A DNA stretch of 64,000 nt from Poseidonocella sp. HB161398. Its GTDB lineage: Bacteria; Pseudomonadota; Alphaproteobacteria; Rhodobacterales; Rhodobacteraceae. The stretch spans positions 1 to 64,000 of the forward strand of contig NZ_VATA01000032.1 of NCBI RefSeq assembly GCF_005870025.1. The letters run 5' to 3'. Positions 26,890 to 34,977 of this stretch are shown here, piece by piece. The translations under genes were made by a program, and so were the position numbers. Position 1 is the stretch's first letter. Each line of letters starts with the position of its first letter. The notes under the pieces were generated by a model. The model was not told the DNA's origin and searched no databases. It saw only the letters and a list, made by a program, of their open reading frames with translations.

Positions 26890-27813
26890 CTATCTCCTCA
26901 GATCGGCGGCCAGGAGCGCGATTTCCTCGGCCGAATAGGAATAGGGGCGGATGCTCTGGTCGGGCACGAACTGCGCCTGGCTCAGGTCGATCGTGCCGTC
27001 GAAGCGCGGGCCCGCGCCGCCGCCGGTCACCAGCGGGATCGCGAGCCGGGCCAGGAAGATCTCGGTGCCGTCCTGGACGGTGCCCGGCACGTGCTCGGAC
27101 AGCGTGCCGCCCGAGGCCATGCGGAACCGCCCCGGCGCCCCGTCCGAGCGGGTGACGTCCCAGGCGGTCAGGCGCTTGTAGTCGCGCAGCGCGGCGGGCA
27201 GGTCGCCGGGCGGGACCGTGTCGGGGATCTGGCTGGCCACCAGGCTCTGCGGCGCGCGGTCGTCATCGGCGGGCCGGACCACCAGGTCGAGCTTGCCGTA
27301 GTCGCGGATCCGCGAGGGCTGCACGCCGTCGATCGTGTCGGCATTGGCGCTGGCGAAGGCGGGTTCGGGCACCTGGGCGCAGGCATGGTAGCCCAGATAG
27401 ACATCGGCCACGGCATGCACCGGCAGCGGTCCCGCCGCCGCGCGCAGCCCGGCCTGCAGCGCGGCGCGGGTCTCGTCTTCGGCGTCCTGCTGTGCCACCC
27501 AGGCCGCCAGCGGCAGGCAGGAGCGGGTCGGGATCTCGATCAGGCGCCCGAGCCGGTCGATGGCGAGGCCGGGCGCGACCTCCACCTCGACCTCCGCCCC
27601 GCCGGCGGCGGGGACGTAGCGCACGTCGAGCCCGGCGACGGTGCCCGCGCCATGCAGGTGCAGCGCCAGCCGCGACAGCAGCGCCCGGTGGTAGAGCTGC
27701 TCGGTGCGGAAGTCGGTCTGCGTCAGCAGCGCGCCGTCATGCGGAAAGGTCCGCTCCGGTGCCGGGCGCGTCTCGAGCGCATCGGTTACTGGGTCGGCGA
27801 TAAACGAGGCCAT
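26890..27813 (-). CDS. eCIS protein, first and shortest member of a three-gene module family (307 aa)
   Basis: This shortest member shows the shared module most clearly: LLTQTDFRTEQLYHRALLSR, GAGTVAGLDVRYVP and VEVAPGLAIDRLGRLIEI within residues 25-100. The rest (100-307) is mixed, with a beta-rich end. No signal peptide or membrane helix. The DFRTEQ...GxVxGL...PGxAxDxxGR pattern recurs in proteins coded next to contractile tail baseplates; the precise family name is not certain to me. The gene shares one base with the tail-protein-I gene upstream (TGATG) and is four bases from the next gene downstream. Confidence 0.68.
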   Translation of the reverse strand: MASFIADPVTDALETRPAPERTFPHDGALLTQTDFRTEQLYHRALLSRLALHLHGAGTVAGLDVRYVPAAGGAEVEVEVAPGLAIDRLGRLIEIPTRSCLPLAAWVAQQDAEDETRAALQAGLRAAAGPLPVHAVADVYLGYHACAQVPEPAFASANADTIDGVQPSRIRDYGKLDLVVRPADDDRAPQSLVASQIPDTVPPGDLPAALRDYKRLTAWDVTRSDGAPGRFRMASGGTLSEHVPGTVQDGTEIFLARLAIPLVTGGGAGPRFDGTIDLSQAQFVPDQSIRPYSYSAEEIALLAADLRR

Positions 27814-30161
27814 CAGGCACCTCCTTCGTAGCGCGGATCAAGGGACGGCAGATCGGACAGGTAGGCCTGGCCGAGCTGCGCGCTGCCGAGTGTCAGCTCG
27901 CCGGGCGCAGGCGGCGGGGCGAGGCGGCTGTCGACGGCGACGAGCGAGGAGATCCCTAGCACCATGCTGCCCGGCCCCTCGGCGATGACGGCATGGACAT
28001 GGGCGGGGACCTCGCGGTCGAGCACCCGGGCGATCTGGGCGCGCCGCGCATCGTCCATGCCGCCATGGATCAGCACGGTGATGCGGTGGGCATGGCTGTC
28101 GAAGAACTCCGCCAGGTCCTCGAGCGCGGCGGCGCGCTCCTCGGCGGTGGTCAGCGGATCGTCCAGCAGGCTCGGCCGGAAGAGCGCGAAGAAGGCCTTC
28201 TCGTCCTCCTCGCCCAGGAAGAAGGTCGGGCCGAGATGGCTGTTGCCGCTGCGCCCGGCCCAGGGGGTCAGCGGGTTCCCGGCATCCGACAGGTCGGCGC
28301 CGAGGATCGTCGCGAAGGTCCGGCGCAGGTGGTAGTGCTCCAGCACGACGATCTCGCCGCGGGACACCCCGCCCTCGGTGACGATCTCCAGCATCTTGCG
28401 CAGCCCCGGCAGCGTGCCGCGGCGGCGCCAGAGCTGGACGGTATTCGCCAGCAGGTGGCGCCGGGCGGGCAGCGGCAGCGCGCCCGGCAGCTCGGCCCCG
28501 ATCCAGCCCGCCAGCCAGTCGAGCGCATCGGCGGGCGCCACGTCGGGCCGGGTCAGCCGCCAGCTGGCCGCCACCTGGTCCTCGAGCGGGGTCAGCAGCC
28601 CCTCGAAAAGCGCAAGATAGCGGTCGAGGAAGTTCGAGCCCTCGGCCTGCGGCCCGGCCTCGACGCTCAGGTAGTCCGGCAGGTAGCGGTCGCGCCAGGA
28701 CCGGCGCGGCCCCCAGACCCGCAGCGCATGCAGCTTCGGCGTCGCCAGGCCGGAGCCGTGGAATTCCAGATCCACCCGCAGGTAGCGTCCCGCGACGCGG
28801 CGGACCGGCCCCTCGGATTTCTGCACCAGCGCCGAGAACAGGCCGCAGCGGTCGCGGCGGCGCGGCATGCCGGTGGCCGAGGCGAGGAAGGGCTTCTCGC
28901 TGTCGAAATCGAGCCAGACCCCCTGCGGCCCCGCCGTGCCGGGTGTGGCGCCGAAACGGTGGAGCGCCATCTCCGCGGCGCCGAGCCGTTCCAGCGCGGC
29001 GCGGTCGTCCCCGGCGGCGAGCCGCAGCGTGACGCCGCAGCCCTGGGGCAGATGCGCCTCGATGTAGATCCGGTGCCAGACCGTTCCGGCGGTATCGGCC
29101 TCGGCGATGCGGCTGCGGGCCTGGCCGGCGCGCGCATAGCTCGGCCGCGACAGCGCGACCAGCCGCGCCACCGGCCGTCCGGCCGCCGCGGCGGGATAGT
29201 GCAGCGCCGCGCCGGGCACGCCGCGGCAGAACCGGCCGCCGTCATGGTCGCGCAGCGGCAGCCGCAGCCCGAGGACCGGCAGCTCGGCCTCGCCCTCTGC
29301 AGGCAGCGGCACCGCGACGGCGGCGCGCGCGCCCGGCACCAGGACCGCCAGCGTCCCGGCATCCAGCAGCCCGAGCGAGGCCGCCCCGCGCAGCGCGCCG
29401 AGCGCCACCGCATCGCCGAGCGCGGAACCGTCGGCCGCGACCAGCCGCAGAAGGCTCTGATCCTCCGCCCCGAGGATGAGCAGCGCCAGCCGCCCGTCGG
29501 GCAGCGCCTGCGCGTCGAGCACCTCGCCGGTCTCCGACAGGTCGAGCGCCACCGGCGAGAACAGCCGCGGCGGATCGGGATCGAGCGGCTCCGGCTGGAA
29601 GACATGGTCCGCGCGGTTGCGGCGCGCGACCGGGCGCGGCAGCGGCCGCCCGGCCAGTCGGCGCAACGCCGGGGCAGCGCGGTCGGCGACCCAGATGGCG
29701 CCCTCCGCCGCGCTCACCCGGTCGGGGACGAAGCCCGGCTCGGCCAGCGCGACATCGTCGAAACGGTCGGTCAGGTCGTGGATCAGCACGCGGTCGCCGC
29801 CGGTCCCGCCGAGGGCCAGCACCAGCCAGCCCTCGGCGGTCGGGGCCATGTCGCGGATCAGCGTCCCGGCCGGGAAGGCCAGGCGCTCGTGCTCCTCCTC
29901 GGCGGCGCCGCCGACGATCAGCCGCGTGGCCTCTTCGCCGGTCTCGACCCGGGCCCAGCTGCCGAAGGCGTCGATCGCGACCGGCGGGGTCTGCGCCAGC
30001 GCCCGCGCCGCGGCGGCCGGCGCGGCCGCGGGCGCCTGCCCCAGCGAGGAGACCAGCGCCAGGCAGTTGCCCGCCGCATCCCAGCGCAGCGACGGCCCGA
30101 GCGGCTCGAAATCGGCCGCGGCGCACCATTGCCAGTAGCTCTGCCCCTGCGCGTCCTTCAT
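27813..30161 (-). CDS. Baseplate tail protein I domain fused to a propeller-like N-terminus (782 aa)
   Basis: The C-terminal part (about 500-720) has the hallmark of contractile-tail protein I/Afp12: RYLALFEGLLTPLEDQV, DALDWLAGWIG and RRGTLPGLRKMLEIVTEGGV. The N-terminal 400 residues contain regularly spaced beta segments (for example EGWLVLALGGTGGDRVLIHD, then EGAIWVADRAAPALRRLAG) that suggest a beta-propeller. The start at 30161 gives MKDAQGQSYWQW. The longer open frame upstream of it is Arg-rich and overlaps baseplate J, so it is not credible. Role: baseplate wedge component; the propeller could face outward. It shares one base with the J gene. Confidence 0.82.
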   Translation of the reverse strand: MKDAQGQSYWQWCAAADFEPLGPSLRWDAAGNCLALVSSLGQAPAAAPAAAARALAQTPPVAIDAFGSWARVETGEEATRLIVGGAAEEEHERLAFPAGTLIRDMAPTAEGWLVLALGGTGGDRVLIHDLTDRFDDVALAEPGFVPDRVSAAEGAIWVADRAAPALRRLAGRPLPRPVARRNRADHVFQPEPLDPDPPRLFSPVALDLSETGEVLDAQALPDGRLALLILGAEDQSLLRLVAADGSALGDAVALGALRGAASLGLLDAGTLAVLVPGARAAVAVPLPAEGEAELPVLGLRLPLRDHDGGRFCRGVPGAALHYPAAAAGRPVARLVALSRPSYARAGQARSRIAEADTAGTVWHRIYIEAHLPQGCGVTLRLAAGDDRAALERLGAAEMALHRFGATPGTAGPQGVWLDFDSEKPFLASATGMPRRRDRCGLFSALVQKSEGPVRRVAGRYLRVDLEFHGSGLATPKLHALRVWGPRRSWRDRYLPDYLSVEAGPQAEGSNFLDRYLALFEGLLTPLEDQVAASWRLTRPDVAPADALDWLAGWIGAELPGALPLPARRHLLANTVQLWRRRGTLPGLRKMLEIVTEGGVSRGEIVVLEHYHLRRTFATILGADLSDAGNPLTPWAGRSGNSHLGPTFFLGEEDEKAFFALFRPSLLDDPLTTAEERAAALEDLAEFFDSHAHRITVLIHGGMDDARRAQIARVLDREVPAHVHAVIAEGPGSMVLGISSLVAVDSRLAPPPAPGELTLGSAQLGQAYLSDLPSLDPRYEGGA

Positions 30162-32356
30162 CAGCAGACCTCCGGGACGACGGGCACCGCCGTGCCCTCC
30201 CCGCCCGTGCCGTCGAGGCCGGTGCGGTCCTCCATCGCGCCGGGCGCGGCGGCGGCGCCGATGGCGACGTCGATCTGCAGGCATTCGGGCAGCTGCCAGC
30301 GCTCCAGCCCGATCAGCTGGGCACCGCTGGCGATGTCCTTGGCGACCGGCGCGAAGCCCGCCGGGCCGTAGCCGAAGACCGAGGCGCCCGCGCTCGACAG
30401 GACGCCCGGCACGCGGGCGGCGATCAGCTCCACCTCCAGGTTCGACACCGCCTGGCCCAGCGGCCAGCCCGCGCCGTCGCGCCCGCCCCCGGCCAGCGGC
30501 CAGAGGAACAGGTAGAGCGCGGCGCGCACCGCCTTGGCCACCTCCTCGGGGGCGAAGCCGTCGCGCACCGAGACCGCCACCGCCGCGCCCATCTTCACGT
30601 AGTCCGGCGCGATCACGAACAGTTCTGTCCCCAGAGGGCGGCGCGGCTCCAGATGGTTGCGCACCCGCTCCACCAGGCGGCGGTCCGGGCGCGGGTTCGG
30701 CGCCTCGATCGCGGCCTTGCCCGGCAGCGCCAGCACCGAGACCACGCCCGGCACGTTCTCGGTCAGGTTGTAGGGCCGGAACCGCGGCAGCACCTCGACC
30801 CGCGCCAGGTCGAGATCGAGCGCGACCGCCTTGTAGTCGGCCTCGGTCACGCAGCGGTCATTGTGCTGCAGCCAGGCGGTGACGCGCTTCTCGGCCTGTT
30901 CCAGCGTCTCTGCGGCCCGCCCGCCCGACATCGCCGCGGGCTGCCGCGCGGCGAGGCCCGGCTTCTCGATCGCCGCCAGCGTGGCGGCCGCGACATTGCC
31001 TTCGGCGCCGCCGCCCGAGCGCATGAAATCGACGCGCACCCGCGCGCCTGCCTCGGGCAGCTTGCCGGTCAGCCCGTCGCCGAAAGCCACCGTGCCGGCC
31101 GCCGCGTCGAGGGTGAAGACCCGCGCGTCGCGCGCCGCGCTGCCGAGATCGGCGGTGGCGAACCAGCGCACGAAGCCCTTGCCGCCCTCCTGCACCGACA
31201 GCACGAAGCTCTCGGGGTCGATATCCGTGTCGGGCAGCGGCATGACCTGGGCGGGCCGCCCGTTCGACACGCCCGCCTGGATCAGCCGCCGGGTCTCGCG
31301 CGCCTCGATGGCGACGGCGTTGATGCCCATCCAGGACAGCGGCAGCATCCCGTCCGCGTCCTTCGGCCTCAGCCGGATCCAGCCGACGATGCGCTGCGAG
31401 ACATCCGGGTCGTCGACCCGCGGCGGCTTCGCCCCGAGCCCGGCATCGGTGTCCACGTCGATGTCATTGGCCGGCGCCGAGACGCTGGCCGCGCCGGGCA
31501 ATAGCAGCCGCAGCGTGCCCTCGACCGTCATCTGCCGCGTGGTGTCGGCCTCGACCTGCAGCGGCAGGTAGCTTTCGCGCAGCTCCGAACCGACCGGGGT
31601 CAGCGAGCTGATCGACCATTCGAAATGCTCCAGCGGCACCGGCGGCAGCTCGCCCGGCTCGGGATCGGGCGTGACCATCCGCGGGATCACCCCGATATTG
31701 AGATAGGCCGGCTGGGCGTCGAACGCGTCGAGCGCCGCCTGCCGCGCCGGCGCGCCGGCATCGAGCGCCAGCAGCGCGATCCAGACCGAGCGGTCGGTCG
31801 CCGCGGCGAAGGGGTCGATCCCCGCGGGCACCGCGCGCCCGGTCTCGAAGAGTTCGGTCGTGGCATAGGGGTCGGGCACCGCCACGCGGTAGAGCTCCGC
31901 GAGGTCGTCGATCACCTCGCGCAGCGCCTCCTTCTCGGCGCCCAGGATGCTGCGCTTGTAGTAGAGGCGGCCCTCGAAGGGCTGGACGGTCACCGGGCCG
32001 CGGGTCTCGAAGGCGACCGGGCCCGAGACCCGCGTGCCCTCGGCGGTGAAGACCGGCGCGGCGCCCGCGGGCCGCTTGTGCGCCAGCGCGACGATGCCCT
32101 GGGCGGCGGCGGCCGGGCGCAGCTTCAGCCCCAGGAGGCGCAGGAATTCCAGCCTCTGGCGGCGCGGCAGCAGGTTGACGCGGTAGAGGATGGTCTCGCC
32201 CATCCAGGCGACCAGGTCGATGATCGCCCGGCCGGGATCGCCCTGCTGCACGTTCTTCCATTCCGGCGCCGTGGCGGGGATCCGGCGGATCATCTCCTGC
32301 GCGAGCTCGTCGGCGGAGAGATCGGCCAGCATGAAACGGGGGATCGATCCGGACAT
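30161..32356 (-). CDS. Baseplate assembly protein J (gp47/Afp11-like)
   Basis: The 731-residue protein is typical of the putative baseplate assembly proteins of eCIS. The N-terminus has EWKNVQQGDPGRAIIDLVAW and ETILYRVNLLPRRQRLEFLR. The J-like core (about 480-640) has LEQAEKRVTAWLQHNDRCV and ADYKAVALDLDLARVEVLP. It forms baseplate wedges together with gp25 and tail protein I, whose genes adjoin it on both sides. ATG at 32356 is preceded by the gp25 stop three bases away. Confidence 0.92.
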   Translation of the reverse strand: MSGSIPRFMLADLSADELAQEMIRRIPATAPEWKNVQQGDPGRAIIDLVAWMGETILYRVNLLPRRQRLEFLRLLGLKLRPAAAAQGIVALAHKRPAGAAPVFTAEGTRVSGPVAFETRGPVTVQPFEGRLYYKRSILGAEKEALREVIDDLAELYRVAVPDPYATTELFETGRAVPAGIDPFAAATDRSVWIALLALDAGAPARQAALDAFDAQPAYLNIGVIPRMVTPDPEPGELPPVPLEHFEWSISSLTPVGSELRESYLPLQVEADTTRQMTVEGTLRLLLPGAASVSAPANDIDVDTDAGLGAKPPRVDDPDVSQRIVGWIRLRPKDADGMLPLSWMGINAVAIEARETRRLIQAGVSNGRPAQVMPLPDTDIDPESFVLSVQEGGKGFVRWFATADLGSAARDARVFTLDAAAGTVAFGDGLTGKLPEAGARVRVDFMRSGGGAEGNVAAATLAAIEKPGLAARQPAAMSGGRAAETLEQAEKRVTAWLQHNDRCVTEADYKAVALDLDLARVEVLPRFRPYNLTENVPGVVSVLALPGKAAIEAPNPRPDRRLVERVRNHLEPRRPLGTELFVIAPDYVKMGAAVAVSVRDGFAPEEVAKAVRAALYLFLWPLAGGGRDGAGWPLGQAVSNLEVELIAARVPGVLSSAGASVFGYGPAGFAPVAKDIASGAQLIGLERWQLPECLQIDVAIGAAAAPGAMEDRTGLDGTGGEGTAVPVVPEVC

Positions 32357-32359
32357 CGT

Positions 32360-32761
32360 CTAGCCTCCGAGCTTCATCGTGACCGAAACGGCACCGGGCG
32401 AGCCGGTCCGGCGGATGCTGTAGGTGATCGTGATTGTCAGTTCCTCGCCGCGGTCGCCGGCTGGGGCCAGGTCCACGGCATCGAGGCGCACGCGCGGCTC
32501 CATCGCGCCGATCGCGGCGATGATCCGCTCGCGCAGCTCGCGCCGGGTGTCGGCGGAATTGGGGCGGTGCAGGTAGTCGGCCAGCCCGACGCCGCGGTCG
32601 CGCGCCAGCAGCAGCTCGCCCCGCCGGGTCATCAGGATGGCGCGGATCGTCTGGCGCACCGACAGGTCGAGCCCGGGCCAGCGGAGGCTTCCGGTCTCGT
32701 CCGGCACGGGCAGGAGCGGCCAGCCGATCGGTTCGCGGGGCAGGAAGGGCGAGGCGGTCAT
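32360..32761 (-). CDS. gp25/gpW-family baseplate wedge protein
   Basis: The 133-residue protein has the gp25 lysozyme-like-fold pattern. DLSVRQTIRAILMTRRGELL (about 32-51) is followed by a G-V-G-L loop, and then RERIIAAIGAMEPRVRLDAV, the EPR motif found in nearly all gp25 proteins. It is the most conserved wedge component of contractile injection systems and joins the sheath base to baseplate J. The start at 32761 overlaps the previous stop by four bases. Confidence 0.92.
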   Translation of the reverse strand: MTASPFLPREPIGWPLLPVPDETGSLRWPGLDLSVRQTIRAILMTRRGELLLARDRGVGLADYLHRPNSADTRRELRERIIAAIGAMEPRVRLDAVDLAPAGDRGEELTITITYSIRRTGSPGAVSVTMKLGG

Positions 32762-34302
32762 GAGTCCTCCTCCGATGTCGAGATGATCGGATAGGGGATG
32801 CAGATCTTGATGAAGGGCAGCCAGAAGAACAGCAGGTTCAGCAGGCTGAGGAAGATCGACAGGACGATGAAGGCGCAGATCGTGATGATCGGGATCGAGA
32901 AGCCGCAGATCATGCCGAAGCTGATGCTGGTATTCTCGTTGCGCTTGCCGTCGAGCAGATCCTGCATGTTCAGCTTGTCCATGAACTTCTGGATCTCGGG
33001 CGGCACCTTGATGGCGACATCCGGCTTGATGTTCTTCAGCGCCTCCGGGGTCAGCGAGGGCAGCTCGATCTGCGCGGGCGGGGCGCCGCCGCTCTCGTAC
33101 CAGGGCCGGATCGTGTAGCTGCGCGACAGCGGCGACCACAGCATGCGCGGCGGGCAGCCCGGGCAGTCGTCGAGCCGCAGGAAGCAGCGCAGGCTGTAGC
33201 GGTCGCCGACCGGCCCGAAGCGCGACACCGCGGGCGACAGCAGCGACCAGCGCGCGGCCATGGCGGCGAAGCTGGCGGCGCGCAGCGCCTTGAAGCGGGT
33301 CTCGGAGATCGCGGGCCAGCTCTCGGGGGTCTGGACCGAGTCGCCCGCCCCGTCGCTGCGCAGGACCAGCGCGGCATGCGCGCCCTCGAGCCAGCCGAAG
33401 AGCGTGCCGCCGCCCTCGAGCGCGACGGCGCCGAGCTGGGCCTTCAGCTCCGCGGCATAGGGCTCGCCGGTGAAGACGCCGGTCTCCTGCGCCAGCCAGG
33501 CCAGGGTCGAGCGCAGCCCCGCCACCCCGTCGAGCGCCGGATCGCCGGAGGCCGCGCGGAAGGCCGCCAGGGTGATCGTGCTGCCCGTCGGCGGCAGCGG
33601 ATTGGCGTTGCGCTCGTGGCGCAGCAGGTTCGGCATCCGCTCGCCGGTATCGCTTTCTTCGAAGGGCGGCGGCGGCGCCTCGACCGGCGCGATGGCGCGC
33701 GATCCGGTGGGCAGCACGGCGAACCACAGGCTGCGCCCCAGCTGCGCGGCGATGTCGGGGGGAATGGCGAAGAGCGGATGGACCGTCTCGGTGATCCCCT
33801 CGCTGTCGCCAGTCAGCGTCTCCTTGCGGCGCAGCACCGGATTGGCGCCGGTCAGCCGCGCGCGGCGCTGCACCCGGTCGGGATCGTAGTCCGACAGCGC
33901 GCCGAGCGCCTCGGGCGGCAGCGGCTTCCAGCCCAGCGGCCGGTCGCGCGCATCGCTCAGCCAGCCCTCGGTCACGCCGTCCTTCTCGCGCCGGACTACC
34001 ATCGCCGCCTGCGTGACCTTCGCCGGATCGAGCCGCGGGAAGCCCGGCACCAGGCAGGCCGCCTCCAAGAGGACCAGCACGGCCTTGCGGTGCACCCCCT
34101 GGTCGACCAGCGGCACGCCGCCCCGGCGCTCCAGATCGGCACGCGCCCCGAGCCGCTCGCGCCAGTCCTCGGCGCGCAGGTCGGCATAGAGATCCTCGAC
34201 CAGCGCCGGGCCCAGGTCGTAGCGCAGGAGCGTCGGCTCGATCACCTTGGAGCGCGGCCCGGCCGCCAGGTGCATTCCGTCAAAGAGCGTCTCGTGTTTC
34301 AC
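32758..34302 (-). CDS. eCIS protein with hydrophobic C-terminal tail (514 aa)
   Basis: Soluble-looking for 450 residues, then a hydrophobic tail at about 456-508 with runs such as ITICAFIVLSIFLSLLNLLF and FWLPFIKICIPYP, long enough for one or two membrane helices. The body has a Cys pair in the segment DDCPGCPPRMLW. The start codon is GTG at 34302, chosen because it gives a GTGA overlap with the spike gene; an ATG eight codons later (MHLAAG) is possible. Position between spike and gp25 resembles the eCIS slot for a poorly described baseplate protein. A membrane tail in a particle component is unusual and may anchor the machine. Confidence 0.7.
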   Translation of the reverse strand: MKHETLFDGMHLAAGPRSKVIEPTLLRYDLGPALVEDLYADLRAEDWRERLGARADLERRGGVPLVDQGVHRKAVLVLLEAACLVPGFPRLDPAKVTQAAMVVRREKDGVTEGWLSDARDRPLGWKPLPPEALGALSDYDPDRVQRRARLTGANPVLRRKETLTGDSEGITETVHPLFAIPPDIAAQLGRSLWFAVLPTGSRAIAPVEAPPPPFEESDTGERMPNLLRHERNANPLPPTGSTITLAAFRAASGDPALDGVAGLRSTLAWLAQETGVFTGEPYAAELKAQLGAVALEGGGTLFGWLEGAHAALVLRSDGAGDSVQTPESWPAISETRFKALRAASFAAMAARWSLLSPAVSRFGPVGDRYSLRCFLRLDDCPGCPPRMLWSPLSRSYTIRPWYESGGAPPAQIELPSLTPEALKNIKPDVAIKVPPEIQKFMDKLNMQDLLDGKRNENTSISFGMICGFSIPIITICAFIVLSIFLSLLNLLFFWLPFIKICIPYPIISTSEEDS

Positions 34303-34976
34303 CAGATGCCTCCTGCGCCGGGGGTGTAGGTCGAGGACACCGTCGTGTTGGTCTGGTTGAGATCGCTGGTGACGATGCCCGAGAAGCTCGAGGTCACGGC
34401 ATCGACCGACACGGTCGGCGCCGAGATCGACACCGAGCTTGCCGACACCTCGAAGGTGGTGGTGGAGATCGACACGCCGCTGGAGCTCATGGTCAGGCTG
34501 CTGCCGCCGATCGTCGCCGAGATCTCGCCCGCGCCGTCGTCGAGCCGCACCCGCGCGCCGCCCGGGGTCTCGACATCGATGACCGCGGTGCCGTTCTCCT
34601 CGGTGATGGCGATGCGCGATCCCGCCTTGCCGGTCAGCGACCAGCGGTCGACCTCGGATCCCGGCAGGCTTTCCGGGCTCGCCCGGCTGCCGTCCCAGAT
34701 CGAGCCCAGCACCACCGGATAGCGGGCATCGCCGTTGAGGCAGCTGACGACCACCCGGTCGCCGACATCGGGAATGAAGAACGCCCCCATCCCGTCGCCC
34801 GCGAAGGGCACCGCGACCAGCGCCCAGGCGGTGGCGTCCTGGCCCTCGGAATTGCCCGGATCGTCCGCCGCGGGCCCGCGCGACAGGAAGCGGATGCGCA
34901 CGCGGCTGAGCGCCTCGGGATCGGCGACATCCAGCACCTCTGCCAGCTCGAGACGTCCCTGCATCTGGTCGGCCAT
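34299..34976 (-). CDS. Spike protein (gpV/gp5 OB-fold and beta-helix)
   Basis: The 225-residue protein has the gpV/VgrG-type OB domain (about 8-95), with RVRIRFLSRGP, WALVAVPFAGDGMGAFFIPD and DRVVVSCLNGDARYPVVLGS. A C-terminal beta-helix follows (about 110-215), rich in Ser/Thr/Val repeats such as SSGVSISTTTFEVSASSVS. No PAAR-like tip or His-rich metal site is obvious. It pierces the target when the sheath contracts. It is separate from the hub gene that precedes it by one base, whereas Afp8/Pvc8 combine the two. Confidence 0.92.
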   Translation of the reverse strand: MADQMQGRLELAEVLDVADPEALSRVRIRFLSRGPAADDPGNSEGQDATAWALVAVPFAGDGMGAFFIPDVGDRVVVSCLNGDARYPVVLGSIWDGSRASPESLPGSEVDRWSLTGKAGSRIAITEENGTAVIDVETPGGARVRLDDGAGEISATIGGSSLTMSSSGVSISTTTFEVSASSVSISAPTVSVDAVTSSFSGIVTSDLNQTNTTVSSTYTPGAGGIW

Positions 34977-34977
34977 G

